A stretch of 64,000 nucleotides of DNA from Heliocidaris erythrogramma. Lineage: Eukaryota > Echinodermata > Echinoidea > Camarodonta > Echinometridae. A model generated the notes under the pieces. The model worked only from the letters and a program-made list of their open reading frames with translations. It made no database searches and had not been told where the DNA came from. Shown here piece by piece: positions 44,800 to 56,589 of this stretch. Where the stretch lies: assembly GCA_025617745.1 (NCBI GenBank), contig CM046864.1:28086199-28150198 (forward strand), in the 5' to 3' direction. Positions within the stretch are counted from its first letter, which is position 1. Each line of letters starts with the position of its first letter. The position numbers were made by a program, and so were the translations under genes.

Positions 44800-45112
44800 A
44801 GCCCTAGGTCTGCGCACCTAAGGTTTTGACGGGAAAATGAACAAGAATTTCTTTAATATTCCTCTAAAGATTTATTTTATTTTATTCCTGATATTGTAAA
44901 GAGTAAGTTTGAAAAAAATTGCATCAAAATTAGAGCAAGAACAATGCCATTTTCACAAGAAACGGTGGCCTTGTCATTTCAAGTAATTCAACATTGACTA
45001 TAAACAATCATGCATGGTTCCCAATCCCATGTCTGCGCACTTATTCATTTACACGCAGTTCGGGAGTTTTGACGTGAAAAACAACATTTTGAGGCTTGTG
45101 AATAAAATGTCT
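44800..45112. repeat. Dispersed repeat, inverted partner of 4783-5071
   Basis: See shared blocks listed at 4783-5071. Just upstream (44745-44800) a tRNA-like string CTGGTATAGTGGTAGTGG suggests a SINE association. Confidence 0.6.
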
Positions 45113-45187
45113 GGTTTGCATGGCTCGCAGTATGTGAGAAATGATTATAATTCATTTAGACATGTTACTTGTTAGATCTTGTTTTTG

Positions 45188-45295
45188 TTGATATGTGCCT
45201 CCGGCTCCACTCACAGTTGGATCCCATGAACGGCTCCGTAGGCCAGTACTAGTACCAGATTGATAAGCCAAGGAGCTCATATAGGTAGGATCCAT
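45188..45295. repeat. Direct repeat with 46165-46260
   Basis: TGTTGATATGTGCCTCC to AGATTGATAAGCCAAGGAGC recurs at 46165-46260 with a few substitutions and indels. Confidence 0.65.
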
Positions 45296-45373
45296 ACCGT
45301 GTGTGGAGGCAGATAATGAGATATCAACCCCCCCCCCCAAAAAAAAAAAAAAAAAAAAAAAAATAGATCTAAA

Positions 45374-45773
45374 TTTCTCACATACTGTGAGTCATGCAAA
45401 CCATCCTCAGGCCTCAGAGTCAGAGTTTGCTAAAGGGGTTACCTTCCACTCCAGGATCAACTAAGATTGTAAAAATTGATTGACCCAAAAAACCCCACAC
45501 AAACTGGCAGGTGTGATCAGGTTTTTTTTTTTTACTTGCACATGTAAGTCGTATATATAAATATATATATGGGACTACCCATGAAAGGTAAGGTTTGTGT
45601 AGTCCCATATATACAACAAGTTACACATGCCAGGTATAAACAAACCTGATCACACCTGCCGATTTCTGTTTTCTTTTACAGTCATTCAATTTTTACAATC
45701 TTAGTTGATCCTGGTAGGCAACCCCTTCAGCAAACTCCGAGGGTGGTTTGCATGGCTCACATTATGTGAGAAA
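45374..45773. mobile_element. Palindromic element, arms about 190 bp
   Basis: Left end TTTCTCACATACTGTGAG and right end CATTATGTGAGAAA are inverted. The arms share ATCAACTAAGATTGTAAAAA and GGCAGGTGTGATCAGG. A solo copy of the end is at 45113-45143. Confidence 0.75.
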
Positions 45774-45964
45774 TGGTGATGCGTGCGTGTATTTAGATAT
45801 AGATTTTTTGGCTAAATAGCTAATATGCCCAGTAATCCTCAAATTGGCAAGAATCCTACCTAGGATATAAAAAAAACCCCAGCAGAACGGAGGTATAGAT
45901 AAGATTTGTATGGAGCGGAGGTATATAGTCAGTGCAGCAAGAACAGATTCGCTGGTCTAGTGGT

Positions 45965-46005
45965 AAAGGCGTCTGGTCAGACTGTCAGAGTATTCTCTTT
46001 CTACA
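45965..46005 (+). repeat. tRNA-like 5' half (SINE fragment)
   Basis: GCTGGTCTAGTGGTAAAGGC followed by GTCTGGTCAGAC resembles a tRNA D-arm with an A box; no B box follows. Probably a truncated tRNA-derived SINE. Confidence 0.4.
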
Positions 46006-46529
46006 CCGCTCTTTCTTGCTGATAATTTTTTCAGTTATGAATTGATAACGATAGCGTTTATTCCGTTATAAATAACTGAATTTCAACAATGAAAACCAAG
46101 AAATTTGACTAATTATTCACTTGTTCAGGCGGATTTAATGGCCGCTGGGCATAATAACCACTTTGGCCGATTTTTTGTTGATATCTGCCTCCACACACAG
46201 TATATGGATCCCATGTACAGCTCCGTAGGCCAGTACCAGATTGATAAGCCAAGGAGCTTGTACAGCTAGTGACCTACCGTATCTGGAATTTAGACAAAAT
46301 ATGAATAAGCGTACAATTATTTTCGCAGAGATCACGAATACCCAAAAAGTGGTGGATATGTGCCACCCGCAAGACAAAAAAAGGGGGCTTTGGAACGAGC
46401 GTATCATGAAAAAAGATGGTCTTCAGAACTACTACATTTTTTTAAAACGGGGCTCTTTGGAACTGGACTACAATATAAATATGATGCTACGAAACTGGGC
46501 ATCGTTTCACCAAACCGTCACAAGCACAA

Positions 46530-46597
46530 GTTCGCCGACATCCTATTGAAACGCATGTTAATTTTAATACACGCGTTTCAATAAGATGTCGGCGAAC
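46530..46597. repeat. 25-bp hairpin
   Basis: GTTCGCCGACATCCTATTGA (from 46530) pairs with 46573-46597, one mismatch in 25, loop 18 bp. Confidence 0.8.
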
Positions 46598-47645
46598 CCG
46601 CGCCTATGACCGTTTGATGACACTATGAACACGATGATGAGGCACTACCCTGGTACCCACACACAAGCTCCCATGCATTCGCTAAATACGCTGTGTGTCA
46701 TGGCACGTCTATTCTATGTTGTCTTTGAAGCGAAACGGGCCAGGCCGAGGCGTGCCAGAACGACTAGAACGACAAAATGTTATTTTTGCTCTTTTTCTCA
46801 AGAAAAAAATGGTATGCTTTGGAACGAAAATTTTAGTGTAAAAATGGGGTCTTCTGGGCGGCACATACCCACCGCACACTACATGTACATGTATATACTG
46901 AGTGCTCCCCCCCCCCCCCCAGGTCGTTAGATCTGTTTCTTTCTTCCAGATTTGAAAAAAATAAACACTTAGATTCACTCTGCTCTTTCCTGGAATTTTG
47001 AATCGTCTTCTTGCCGCTTTCCCAATCTGGTGGAATATTACATACCAATCATGCCATAGAGTAATTGCATTGTTTTCTTAGCAGTTCAAAATCTTGATTT
47101 ATATAGGATTTATATGTGACAGTTCTTATCAATGAGAATGAGTTATCCTTATCACTATTTTAAAAATGTTTTTTAATACTTTCCTGGATAAGTGGATATG
47201 CAATAGGGCAGGGAGGTGTGGGCTGTTCACAGGTACATGTATATGATTCAGTAGATATCTACAAACTCTTATTTTCAGTCTTTCATTCAGATCCATATAC
47301 TCGCCTAAGAAAACGGTTTGATAGTCTGTTATGGATACATTTGACTAGTCATTCTATTTTGCTTACAGATGCATGACATCTCTTATTTGATGATGGAGCA
47401 GACACAGTCATGCCAGAAACATGCAAATAGATCTACACTCACCTACAGGTAAATATCCTCTTTCGTCACCTTCCATGTTTACTTGAGAGATGTGCAATTA
47501 TAGAACAGGAATGAAACAAAGAAATTTTGTATTTGGAGTAGTTGTAAAATGTAAAAAATAAAGAAATGAAGTATAATAAAAATAAAATTAAGCTGGTTTA
47601 TTGCCACTCGGGTCTATTCCATTAGAGTTTTTGTCATGCAAGAGC
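46598..47645. other. No recognisable gene
   Basis: Contains a C run at about 46909 and related CTTTGGAACGA strings near 46390 and 46815. Nothing else identified. Confidence 0.4.
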
Positions 47646-47653
47646 TTGACTAA

Positions 47654-49161
47654 CAGGGGCGTTGCTAGAACATTTTGAATGGGGGAGGGTTGTGACACCC
47701 AAATTTGCCAACAAATTTTTAGGATGCGATACCCATTTTTGCCGACAAAACTGCTGCACCCTAATCCCTCTCCCCCGACAAAAAATAATAAAAGAAAATC
47801 GCAGACATAAAGATCTTGATCAGACAGGCCCATTTCGTAAGGAGGGGACTGACGCCTTTTGCCCAAATATCAGCTTTTCAATTTCTAAATATTTTGCCAG
47901 AGAGCGAAGCGAGTCAAACAACATTTTTTGGAACTTTTTTTTAGGTGAAAATTACTGAAGTTAACTTACATAAGTTATATAATTATCCTGGAACCTTTCT
48001 TCTTCAATATGTGGATATGGGTCTGTTCACAAAGTTGGGCACCTTTTGAGGCATTTTTTCTTTAATCCCCTGTAATTCGATGAAAAAGTCTAGTTAGAAT
48101 TTTCTTACTTGGCCATTCTATCTCTGGTGAAAATAAAAAGCATCTGAGAATCATAAACATGTTGTTCCACAATGTATTTTGGAAATAATTATGAAAAACC
48201 AGCGTGTGGATGTAACCGGACATTGTGTCCGTGTTACATCCGCAAAGTCTTATTTTGAGACATAACGGCACATCCATAATGCTCTTGATGATAAATATTT
48301 GCCTGGTTACTTTAGGCTCTCTATTTAATTCAATGCAACAACAACTGCAATGAGAGTATACTGACTTCAAGAGTTATTGATGAAAGTTGCAGATATTCTT
48401 TGGTGTCCCGTTCATCCACAACTTGTGACATTTGATTGGAAACCGTTACACCCACAACATTCATGATAAACTCAGGGAAGATATTTATTCTTTTGTTAAA
48501 AGTTTTGCTTCATTAAGTCAGCACCATAACACAATATACCCATTAATAGGATTTAGCTTTGTAAGGTATCATGCATGTAGATATGCTGGTAATCTAAAAA
48601 AAGGGTGGTTGTGGATGTAACATGGGACACCAGTATGTTTTTGTCAATATTTTGAAAATGCCTCTCAAAACAATTTGTCTTGTGTTCTTCAAAAGCTTCC
48701 TGGAGGCACCAAGTACATTCATATAAAACAACTTAATGGTGTAAGTCATAGTGTTAAAACTACAATGTTTTTACGATGAAATGTCAAGTTTTGGTGCCCC
48801 AACTTTGTGAACAGACCCATATATACTAGCACCTCGCTGCCCGAATGTGACTATCTGAACTTTGACAATCCCAGGGGGGCAGCTGTAGCCTATTGCAGAA
48901 GGGAAGGGAAGGGACGGGACGCCATTTGCCCAAAGATTAACATCTCAATGTTTTTGCGAGCGACTTGAGCGAGCGAGCAAAAAAATTTGACCAGTTTTTC
49001 CTTCTTTCTCTTCCCTTCCTTTCCTTCTTTTTAGTGTTTATTTTCCTTTCCCTTCCTTTCTTTTTTTACCCTATATTTCCTCTTCCCTCACTCTTCCCCC
49101 CCCCCCCTCTTTTTTGTTGTTGCCAACAGAGGTGGCGCATTTGCCGCTAGCGACGCCCCGG
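47654..49161. mobile_element. hAT-like element of 1.5 kb with a nested element
   Basis: Left CAGGGGCGTTGCTAG and right CTAGCGACGCCCCGG are inverted (about 13 of 15). The flanks TTGACTAA and TTGACAAA match at 7 of 8, as expected for hAT. Inside, GACGCC(T/A)TTTGCCCAAA recurs near both ends together with GAGCGAAGCGAGTC-like strings. No transposase ORF. Confidence 0.7.
48019..48818. mobile_element. Nested TIR element (GGGTCTGTTCACAAAG)
   Basis: GGGTCTGTTCACAAAGTTGG at 48019 is mirrored at 48793-48818 with one extra C. ATAT borders both sides (or TA if the TIR is extended by one base). 800 bp, no long ORF. Confidence 0.75.
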
Positions 49162-49865
49162 TTGACAAATTTATGATATTTATATCTGCATTCCTATAGA
49201 TTTTGTAAATTTGTCTTGATGAATGATGAAAGAAATATTTGTGGATGAAGGATGGATTTACTTTACATTTTATATTCTTATGATGAATAATTTATGGGAT
49301 TCTGTAGTACAGATATAGAGATTTTTGTCAGTATAAGTAATTTTTTGTAGGCAGTTGTTAGTTCCTGTCTGATTTGTTTGCACATTAGTTTTACACAAGG
49401 TGTTGCTGTGTAAATTACTAGAATATTTTTAAAAGGTACCTCTACCATCATGTAGACCAGTGCATGTTGTGTTCGCAACACTGGCATATTTCACTTTAGG
49501 ACAGTTTCCATTTCAGTTCATGACCAAAAAGTGTAATGAAAAGCTTGACACCTTGTTAAGAAGCACATTGGCCACAATTCACAAAGGAGGGTAAACCATG
49601 GTCTAAACTATGGTTTAAAATAAGCGTAGCCTGTATTGCCATTTATGATTGGACATGAGGCCATGTACGTTGCTTGTACTACCCTTACAGAAGTATTCAT
49701 GAATTCAGGCCATGGCCTTTTCACAAAAGAAAAAAAAATTCTATTTCATTGAAATTCTAATTCATTTTTTCTTTTATCTTTTCTTTTATTACAGCACCAC
49801 CAAACTGTTGTGTGTGCTGATTGGATTCCCTGCCACTGTCAGCTTAGTTATGGTGTAACTAAACT

Positions 49866-50262
49866 TTAGACTTCCTGCTCTTGCTCAGTACCAAGACACG
49901 ATTGATGAGATCACTCGTCCTATCCATCTACCTGTTTGCCTGGGACTCCTGGACCCTCACAGTAGACCTCCAGAGGCGAATTCAAGCAATGGAAATGAGA
50001 TGCTTCCGTAAAACACTAGGCATCTCATATAAAGACCACATAACCAACGCTACGGTCCGCACCCTTATGCACCAAGCAATTGGGCCATACGAAGAACTCC
50101 TCACGACCGTGAAAAAGCGCAAACTGAAATGATATGGCATGTTTCACATTCTTCGGGTCTTGCAAAAACCATCCTGCAAGGCACAGTGAAAGGTGGAAGA
50201 AAAAGAGGAAGACAGAAGAAAAGATGGGAAGACGATATCAAAGAGTGGACCGGCCTGGACTT
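49866..50262 (+). pseudogene. RTE-like LINE C-terminal fragment
   Basis: The sequence reads LSTKTRLMRSLVLSIYLFAW, DSWTLTVDLQRRIQAMEMRC, FRKTLGISYKDHITN and KRKLK, then, after a TGA (expected Trp) and a one-base loss near 50132, HVSHSSGLAKTILQGTVKG, GRKRGRQKKRWEDDIKEW and TGLDF in another frame. These blocks are the region C-terminal to RT in RTE/BovB-like and related non-LTR elements that I recognise from invertebrate genomes. RT itself is missing upstream of about 49866 and the 3' end after about 50262. It is a fragment, not transcribed as a gene as far as the sequence shows. Confidence 0.75.
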
Positions 50263-50344
50263 TTCTTGTTCTCCATCGAAATGTGATTTTGACTTAATTC
50301 AGTTTTGCTGTGACTCTTTTGAAATTTGGTTACATATATAGTAG

Positions 50345-51300
50345 AAATGGAATTTTATTATTGTGAATGGCAATTCAGTAGCAATGAATTCCTGTACATG
50401 TAGAGAAAATGAAATTTGCCTCTTTTTTTTTTTTACATTTATCAATTGATGGCTTTTTTCCTTGTCCATCTTCCTAATACCTCAATCACACTAATAAGAC
50501 CGACACAAGACCCAGAACAAAATTACCCTGAATGGCAAAGAACTGGTCGGTTTGGTGGTGTGATGGCGGTAATAGGATGAGTGGGTGTAACTTGTGCCCC
50601 CCCCCCCTTTCCTGAATCTTTAGGAAAAGTGTTAAAGACAACTTGCATGTTGTCTTCAGCACGTGTTGCTGCCAAGAAATATTATGTCCAGATATATTAT
50701 TTAAAATGTTGATACATCCTTTGCCACTGATAATATCCTTCTTGAAAAATCCCTGCCCTTACCAACCATATAGAGCCACATAATGGTCCGAACCAGTTAG
50801 TCTGTAATTTCTGTTGTATTGTAATTTGAATATACCCTTATTGAAACAAAAAATGAACTTTTTCCTTTAATTTGAACTTCCTTTTCTTGTGAAGGGTCAG
50901 AAAGGAGAGGGAATAAGAGAGAAGGAGAAAATGGAGAGGTGCAAAAAACGGTAAAATCAAGCCATTGAGAGAAAGGAAGGAAAGGATGAAGAAACAAATC
51001 ATGAGAAGAGGATGAGGGAGAACGCAGCGATGGAGATATTGAGAGAGAGGGGAGAGTAGTGAAGAGCGAACACAATCCCAAAGTGAATTTTGAAATATTA
51101 GTAGGCCAAGTGGCGTACCCAGGATTTGTTAAAAGGGGGGGGGTGTATATATCAGTATTTTGGGGGTCTTTTTACTCCAAAAAATCTCTAACAAGCCAAA
51201 CAAAAAGAAAAAAAAAAGCAACATTATTTGGGGGTTACTTTCACTAAAAAGTTATCCAATAAGTGTTAAAAAATAGTTAACAGGAATTCTAAGGCGGCGT
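50345..51300. other. No gene; solo hAT-like terminus at 51109
   Basis: Purine-rich GAGAGA stretch (50885-51060). CAAGTGGCGTACCCAGGATT at about 51109 followed by a G run resembles a hAT MITE left end, but no right end was found. Confidence 0.4.
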
Positions 51301-51302
51301 TT

Positions 51303-52964
51303 TTGATTTGATTTGATTTGATTTGATTTTATTCGTCAGGTATATTGCAATACAAACATATCGAGGTACCATGACAGGATAGCCCATGAAAACCGAAATG
51401 GCTTATTTCCAATGGGGTCCTTACCTTTTTTAATAACTGATTAAAAAATACACTAAGAAAACATATTAGTACGGCTACAAGACTATCGTACAAGTACGAC
51501 AAGTAATAAGAATGTACTAAAGTAGCAAAATAAAACATAACATTTTTATAAAGTAGGCGAAGATTACATAAATGTGAAAACAAGACTTACTCAACGGAAA
51601 AAACTATATACAGAAAATCATAATGAAACTATCGATAATAAACGTTGGCTACATAAGTCATATAATATAGGAAAAAACCATCTGAGCTACAAAAAGGAGA
51701 GGAGAAATATAGTTATGGAGTAGACACATTTTTCAGATGATGCTTCAATACCCTTTTAAAATGTAAAAAATTCTTAACTGACTTAACATGATTTGGGAGG
51801 GAATTCCAGAAAAGAATACCGTTAAAATAAAAGGAATTTCCAATTTTACCTTTCCGCTTAGGCACTACGAAATTAAATTGACTATTTCTAGTGTCATGCC
51901 CATGAACACTTGAAGAGCGAGTAAAATTATTTTAAATATAGTGATCTGCATTAGAGTAAAAAATCTTATGTACATGGTGAATTAAAAGTTGTTGTGATCT
52001 AAGGTTTACATGAAGAAGACCAGCTGTTTCAAGTTCACTCTTCCCAATGTGTGTTCTTGGTGGTAAGTGATTGATAAATCTTACAATCTTATTTTGAATT
52101 ATTTTTAACTTGTTTTGATCCACCTTGCCTAGACTGCAGTACCATGCCGCATTAGCATAATCAAATAAACATTGTATTAAGGAAAAACTTAAAATGCGTC
52201 TTGATTTTAAGTTCATGCAATTTTGATAACGATACAAGAATTTTAATAACGATACAAGAATTTTAGACGAGCATTAGCTTTTTTGACAATACTGTCAACC
52301 AAACTTGAGCAAGAAAGATCACTAGCTATATTTAGTCCTAAATACTTCACAGAATCCTGTCTCTTAATGAGTTGATTGTTATAACTTATATTGAAATCAT
52401 CAGTATACTTCAGCCTACCCCGCGAACAAAACAAAATACTTTCGGTTTTACCAATATGTAAGCTAAGCTTATTTGCTGTCATCCAATTAACACAGTTTGA
52501 TAATTCTAAGCTAAGTTTTTCCCCGATCAGCTTAGGATCAGTACCAGAATATAGTAACACACTATCATCCGCATATAAAAGTAATTTACTGTCGTTGACA
52601 CAAACACACATATCATTAATGTAGCACATGAAAAGAATAGGACCTAATATGCTCCCCTGTGGAACTCCGCATCTTATGGGCATAGAATCGGAGAGTACAT
52701 TTTGCAACGAGACAACTTGATGACGATTGGTCAAGTAAGACCTAAACCATTGCACACATGCAGAATTTAAACCCATTACTTCTAATTTACTTAACAGTAT
52801 ATTATGGTTAACGGTATCGAAGGCTTTTTGCAAGTCAAGAAGAACCATCCCGACAAAACGTCCTTGGGAAATTTCGTTCCTGACAAAATCTAACAGGTGA
52901 ATAAGACAAGTTTCAGTGGAATAACCATTTCTAAAACAAAAAGGTGTGTGCTGACTTACAATAA
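51303..52964 (-). mobile_element. 5'-truncated CR1/Jockey-group LINE
   Basis: Minus strand: RT from the finger region to the C-terminus, then a 3' UTR and an (AAATC)n tail (plus-strand TTTGATTTGATTT, 51305-51328). Truncated at the 5' end near 52964, a normal outcome of target-primed reverse transcription. The tail marks the 3' end at about 51303. Confidence 0.85.
51715..52964 (-). pseudogene. LINE reverse transcriptase C-terminal half, two lesions
   Basis: From about 52964: FRNGYSTETCLIH, LLDLQKAFDTVNHNILL, GVPQGSILGP and an intact YADD (LLLYADDSVLL). A 20-bp tandem duplication (52226-52245 and 52246-52265) causes the frameshift. The second frame continues NLKSRRILSFSLIQ, FDYANAAWYCS and LETAGLLHV, meets a stop (expected sense codon) near 51932, and beyond it resumes in the same frame with RNSQFNFVVPKRKGK, WNSLPNHVK and FKRVLKHHL to about 51715. 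The WNSLP block is typical of the CR1/Jockey-group tail. Endonuclease and ORF1 are absent through truncation. Confidence 0.85.
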
Positions 52965-53284
52965 CACAAATAGGGGGTGTTCGACCACCTAAAAATGCCC
53001 CTTTTGTTTGGACACCCCCCTCGATAAGTGCATGGGTAGGCCTACCTTCTTGCATTAATTTTATTCTTCATTTCATGTATTCTGCATCTACGTGTATTTA
53101 TTTACTAAACCGAATTTATAACTAAAAAACAAACAACTTATTGGTACTACAGAATTTCCAAAGGGCTTTAAACAGTAACATATTAAAACATTAACACGAT
53201 AACAAATAAAAATGATAACGAAGCTTTTCGATCTGCAACTCATCAGGTTATCACGCAGATATGAAGCTTAACCCACCGGTGCCA

Positions 53285-53468
53285 GGTAAAAATGCCAGAG
53301 GTAAAAATGCCAGAGGAAAAAATGCAAGAGGTAAAAATGCCAGAGGAAAAAATGCCAGAGGTAAAAATGCCAGAGGTAAAAATGCCAGAGGAAAAAATGC
53401 CAGAGGAAAAAATGCCAGAGGTAAAAATGCCAGAGGTAAAAATGCCAGAGGAAAAAATGCCAGAGGTA
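53285..53468 (+). repeat. 15-bp minisatellite, left block
   Basis: About 12 copies of GGTAAAAATGCCAGA, with GGAAAAAATGCCAGA as the alternative. Because the unit is five codons, two plus frames stay open (MPEVK/MPEEK and GKNAR repeats). No evidence of translation. Confidence 0.9.
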
Positions 53469-54029
53469 AACACGCGATGGGTGATGTCAGGAACAAAAAG
53501 TAAAGAGGCAAAATATGCCAGCTGCATACTAGGAGAATATAGGTGAAAAATCAAGGTGAAATATAGAGAAGGTCTAGAAGCAGACCTGACATCTGCTTAT
53601 TTTACTTTTTAGACTATTTGGTTTGACCGCGTTGGACTCTGGACTCCAGATCGTAGACCCGGCTTTTTTTATTAATCGACGTACGATTTCATTATCCCGA
53701 ATGGAATTTGGAACGAGAAGGAAGTCTGCAACTGAATTTTAGGTTTCGAGAAGGGAAAGGAGGTATGCAAAAATTACATCACCCTAATGTGGGACAGTCC
53801 TTTTGTGGGTAAATATGAACCTTTTTGGAATTATGAACCTTTGGATAAACGAACCTTCGGAATAACGAACCTTCGGAATAATGCAACAAATGTTCGGAAT
53901 TTTGAACCCCCAGGCATGGGAATTAGTGTTTCGGAAATACGAACCTTCGGAATAACGAGATGCCCCGCATCATGATACTGACTGTATAACTTAAGGACAC
54001 AATACCTGTACCTGTAGTAAAATAACTTG

Positions 54030-54187
54030 CAGGCGCCGCGGAACGTCTTGGAAAGTGGAGGGGCTTAGTGGGGGGGGGGGGGGGGGGGGGGGCTGCGTGT
54101 ATACCACATTTGCACTGCCATACGTTTGCACGTGTTTACTGAAAAAAGTTGGGGGGGGGGGGGGGGGGCTGTAGCCCCCAGTACTAG
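54030..54187. mobile_element. Short G-rich MITE-like element, copy 2
   Basis: CAGGCGCCGCGGAACG at the left and GGGGCTGTAGCCCCC near the right match the plan of 22020-22168, with two long G runs inside. Inserted in the foldback centre. Confidence 0.45.
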
Positions 54188-54188
54188 C

Positions 54189-54373
54189 ATTTTTTTACCT
54201 CTGGCATTTTTACCACTGGCATTTTTACCTCTGGCATTTTTTCCTCTGGCATTTTTTCCTCTGGCATTTTTACCTCTGGCATTTTTACCTCTGGCATTTT
54301 TTCCTCTGGCATTTTTTCCTCTGGCATTTTTTCCTCTGGCATTTTTACCACTGGCATTTTTACCTCTGGCATT
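54189..54373 (-). repeat. 15-bp minisatellite, right block (inverted)
   Basis: TTTTTACCTCTGGCA and TTTTTTCCTCTGGCA variants, the complement of the left block, about 12 copies. Confidence 0.9.
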
Positions 54374-54734
54374 TTTACACCGAACCAACCCACCTCAGGT
54401 TCTTGGAAGCAGCCTTCATTCAATCTAGAGACCCTCTTTTGTGTAGACAAAAGGAGTTCGTCCAAGCGTTGCGTTTGTTTTAACTATGCAGGATGTGCCC
54501 AGTTTAGCTTTCAGTATAACTAGTTGATTTTCTTGTTATTTGTTCATATCTGCGTGATAATCTGATGAGTTGCAGATCGAAAAGCTTCGTTATCATTTTT
54601 ATTTGTTATCGTGTTAATGTTTTAATATGTTACTGTTTAAAGCCATTTGGAAACTAAAAAACACTTGTGATAACTCCTTGCCTGAACCAACATCGTGATT
54701 AGATGGAAGCTTGTGAACGTGTTAGAGTAAGGAT

Positions 54735-54785
54735 GTGTATGTAGAGAGAGAGAGAGAGAGACGGAGAGAGAAAGAGAGGGGAGGG
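54735..54785 (+). repeat. GA microsatellite
   Basis: GAGAGAGAGAGAGAGAG with minor interruptions. Confidence 0.8.
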
Positions 54786-55577
54786 CGAGGCGTTTGCTGA
54801 CAGAAATTGATGTCCATGCCCAGTCTAAACTCTCTTTGAAAAAGAGCATTCTGCAGCTACCCGGTGAAAAGACTATTTATGAAGCCGAAGTGAACCGCGG
54901 AGAGCAGCAATACAAATTTCACAAGTGTTGGCTATATGTAAAGAGCAAGGAGTTCTGTCATAACTCCTTGGTCAGAGCAGGGAGGTAGAAGAGAGATCTC
55001 TCTTCCACCTCCCCAGTCAGAGCAAGAAGCTTACACTCCTTAGCCAGATGATTTGGCAAATCAGGCGTAGGCCTATGAGGGTAGGGGCTGGGTCAAGTTC
55101 GGCCCGGACCGCTGGAGTCGAATATATTACTGGTATGAACTTCCGATTTTTTGTTTCATTTTGAGAAAATTTACCACAAACATTTGGATGATTTTGGCGT
55201 AATGACAATTTTCTCACTTTTCAGATATGACGGTAACCTGATATGACTTAGATATATTATCAAGCTTCCAGAATGTTAGGCTATAGCCCAATATTAGAAA
55301 TATTAGAAGAAGAAAAAAGAAAGAAACCCCCAAACAAAAATCACTGACGTGAGGGGGGGGGGGGGGGATGCACACTCTTATGACAAGTATTACGTCTCCC
55401 TAATCAATTCCCCGTCCAAGGAGACAAAATAAAATAAAATCTGTTCATTGTTTCATCAGTCTTCAATCGATCGCATGATCCTGCTATTCTGAAGATACAA
55501 AAAGGCTTTTCCCCACATTTCTCTCTAGCTCCGATTGTAGTATTGGAAATTTGTCTAAGCATCCAACCGCATAGGCC

Positions 55578-55719
55578 TCCCGGGGGGGGGGGGGGCACTC
55601 AGATATATGGGTATACACATGCGTGTCCATGGGTTTTCAAAATACCCCCTGAACAGGTTTTATCCGGGATGAAAAAAGACCCCTAAACGAGGATATTTGC
55701 GCGGTTTTTCATCATCCAA
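55578..55719 (+). repeat. Poly-G-led dispersed element, copy 2
   Basis: TCCCGGGG with a long G run, then CACTCAGATATATGGGTATA, ATGCGTGTCCATGGG, ACCCCTAAACGAGGATAT. Nearly the same as 24958-25105. Confidence 0.75.
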
Positions 55720-56589
55720 CCCCCCTAAACAGCGCGCGCTATAACTTATAAGCAACAACACATTTCAGAGGGCGAACCATTTCAGTGCACTATGGCTGCG
55801 TCGGTAGAACTCTCCGCTCCCGATTCTCCTCTCTTTTTTGCATCCAACTCAAGCCCCTAAAGCGGCCGCCATTACGCTGTAACATTTGGGCACGATTTGA
55901 ACGCGCCCGAAGCCCCTATGCATTATTCATTTTGTACGATGCTCCCTTAACGTGTATATGCTTTACAAGCAAGTAAAATATAAATGTGGATCAGTGTCAC
56001 GCATGCGCATTAAGAAAGGTCAAATCCGCTTAATCTATTCATGTATGCTAATGACGGCGCATCGATAATTGAAATGGGCGTCATTCATATGGTGTCATTA
56101 AATCTTTATGATAATTAGGTGATTAATTGCTAATTGATAGGATCGTCAGCACAAAAGGGTTAACTTCTTTCCAATTAAATAACATTACTTGGTCGAGTTC
56201 AATGAGTTGTATACTGTAGTTATTAAGAAATTAAATACATGTTGTTCACATTTATCACATCTCACGAATTAAGAGGAAAAACTTTTACATTCATAATAAG
56301 TACTTTTTGCAAAGAAATTAATAAATTTACTACCTTTACCAGTAGGATAAAGTTATAAAAAAAGGGGGGGGGGGGTGGTGTATAATAATCGAAGGCAAAG
56401 GTAAGAATAAAATATAGGTGTAGAGGAAGAGGTATCCTCAGATTTTCTTGAGGGGCAACTTTCGCATTGATGCCAAGTGTGTGAATCTTATAATTGTGAA
56501 CATACATGCACCTTTCAAAGAGAATTATGAACCTTGAAAATTCGGCCAATTTAGTTGACCCGAAAACTTACATTTTTATTCTTTACTTT

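Larger units (their letters stand above)
53158..54650. mobile_element. Foldback element with 108-bp TIRs and inverted 15-bp minisatellites
   Basis: 53158-53265 and 54543-54650 are inverted copies with two mismatches in 108 (for example GATCTGCAACTCATCAGG and its complement). Inside each arm lies a 15-bp minisatellite, again inverted (53285-53468 and 54189-54373). The centre holds GAACCTTCGGAATAAC repeats and a MITE-like insert (54030-54187). The plan recalls sea urchin TU foldback transposons, whose arms I recall containing 15-bp repeats. No ORF with a known transposase; no target duplication found. Confidence 0.8.

Noticed and set aside
53261-54465. GKNAR and MPEVK/MPEEK repeat proteins on both strands
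   Set aside because: They are translations of the 15-bp minisatellite in each inverted block; nothing indicates transcription or translation.
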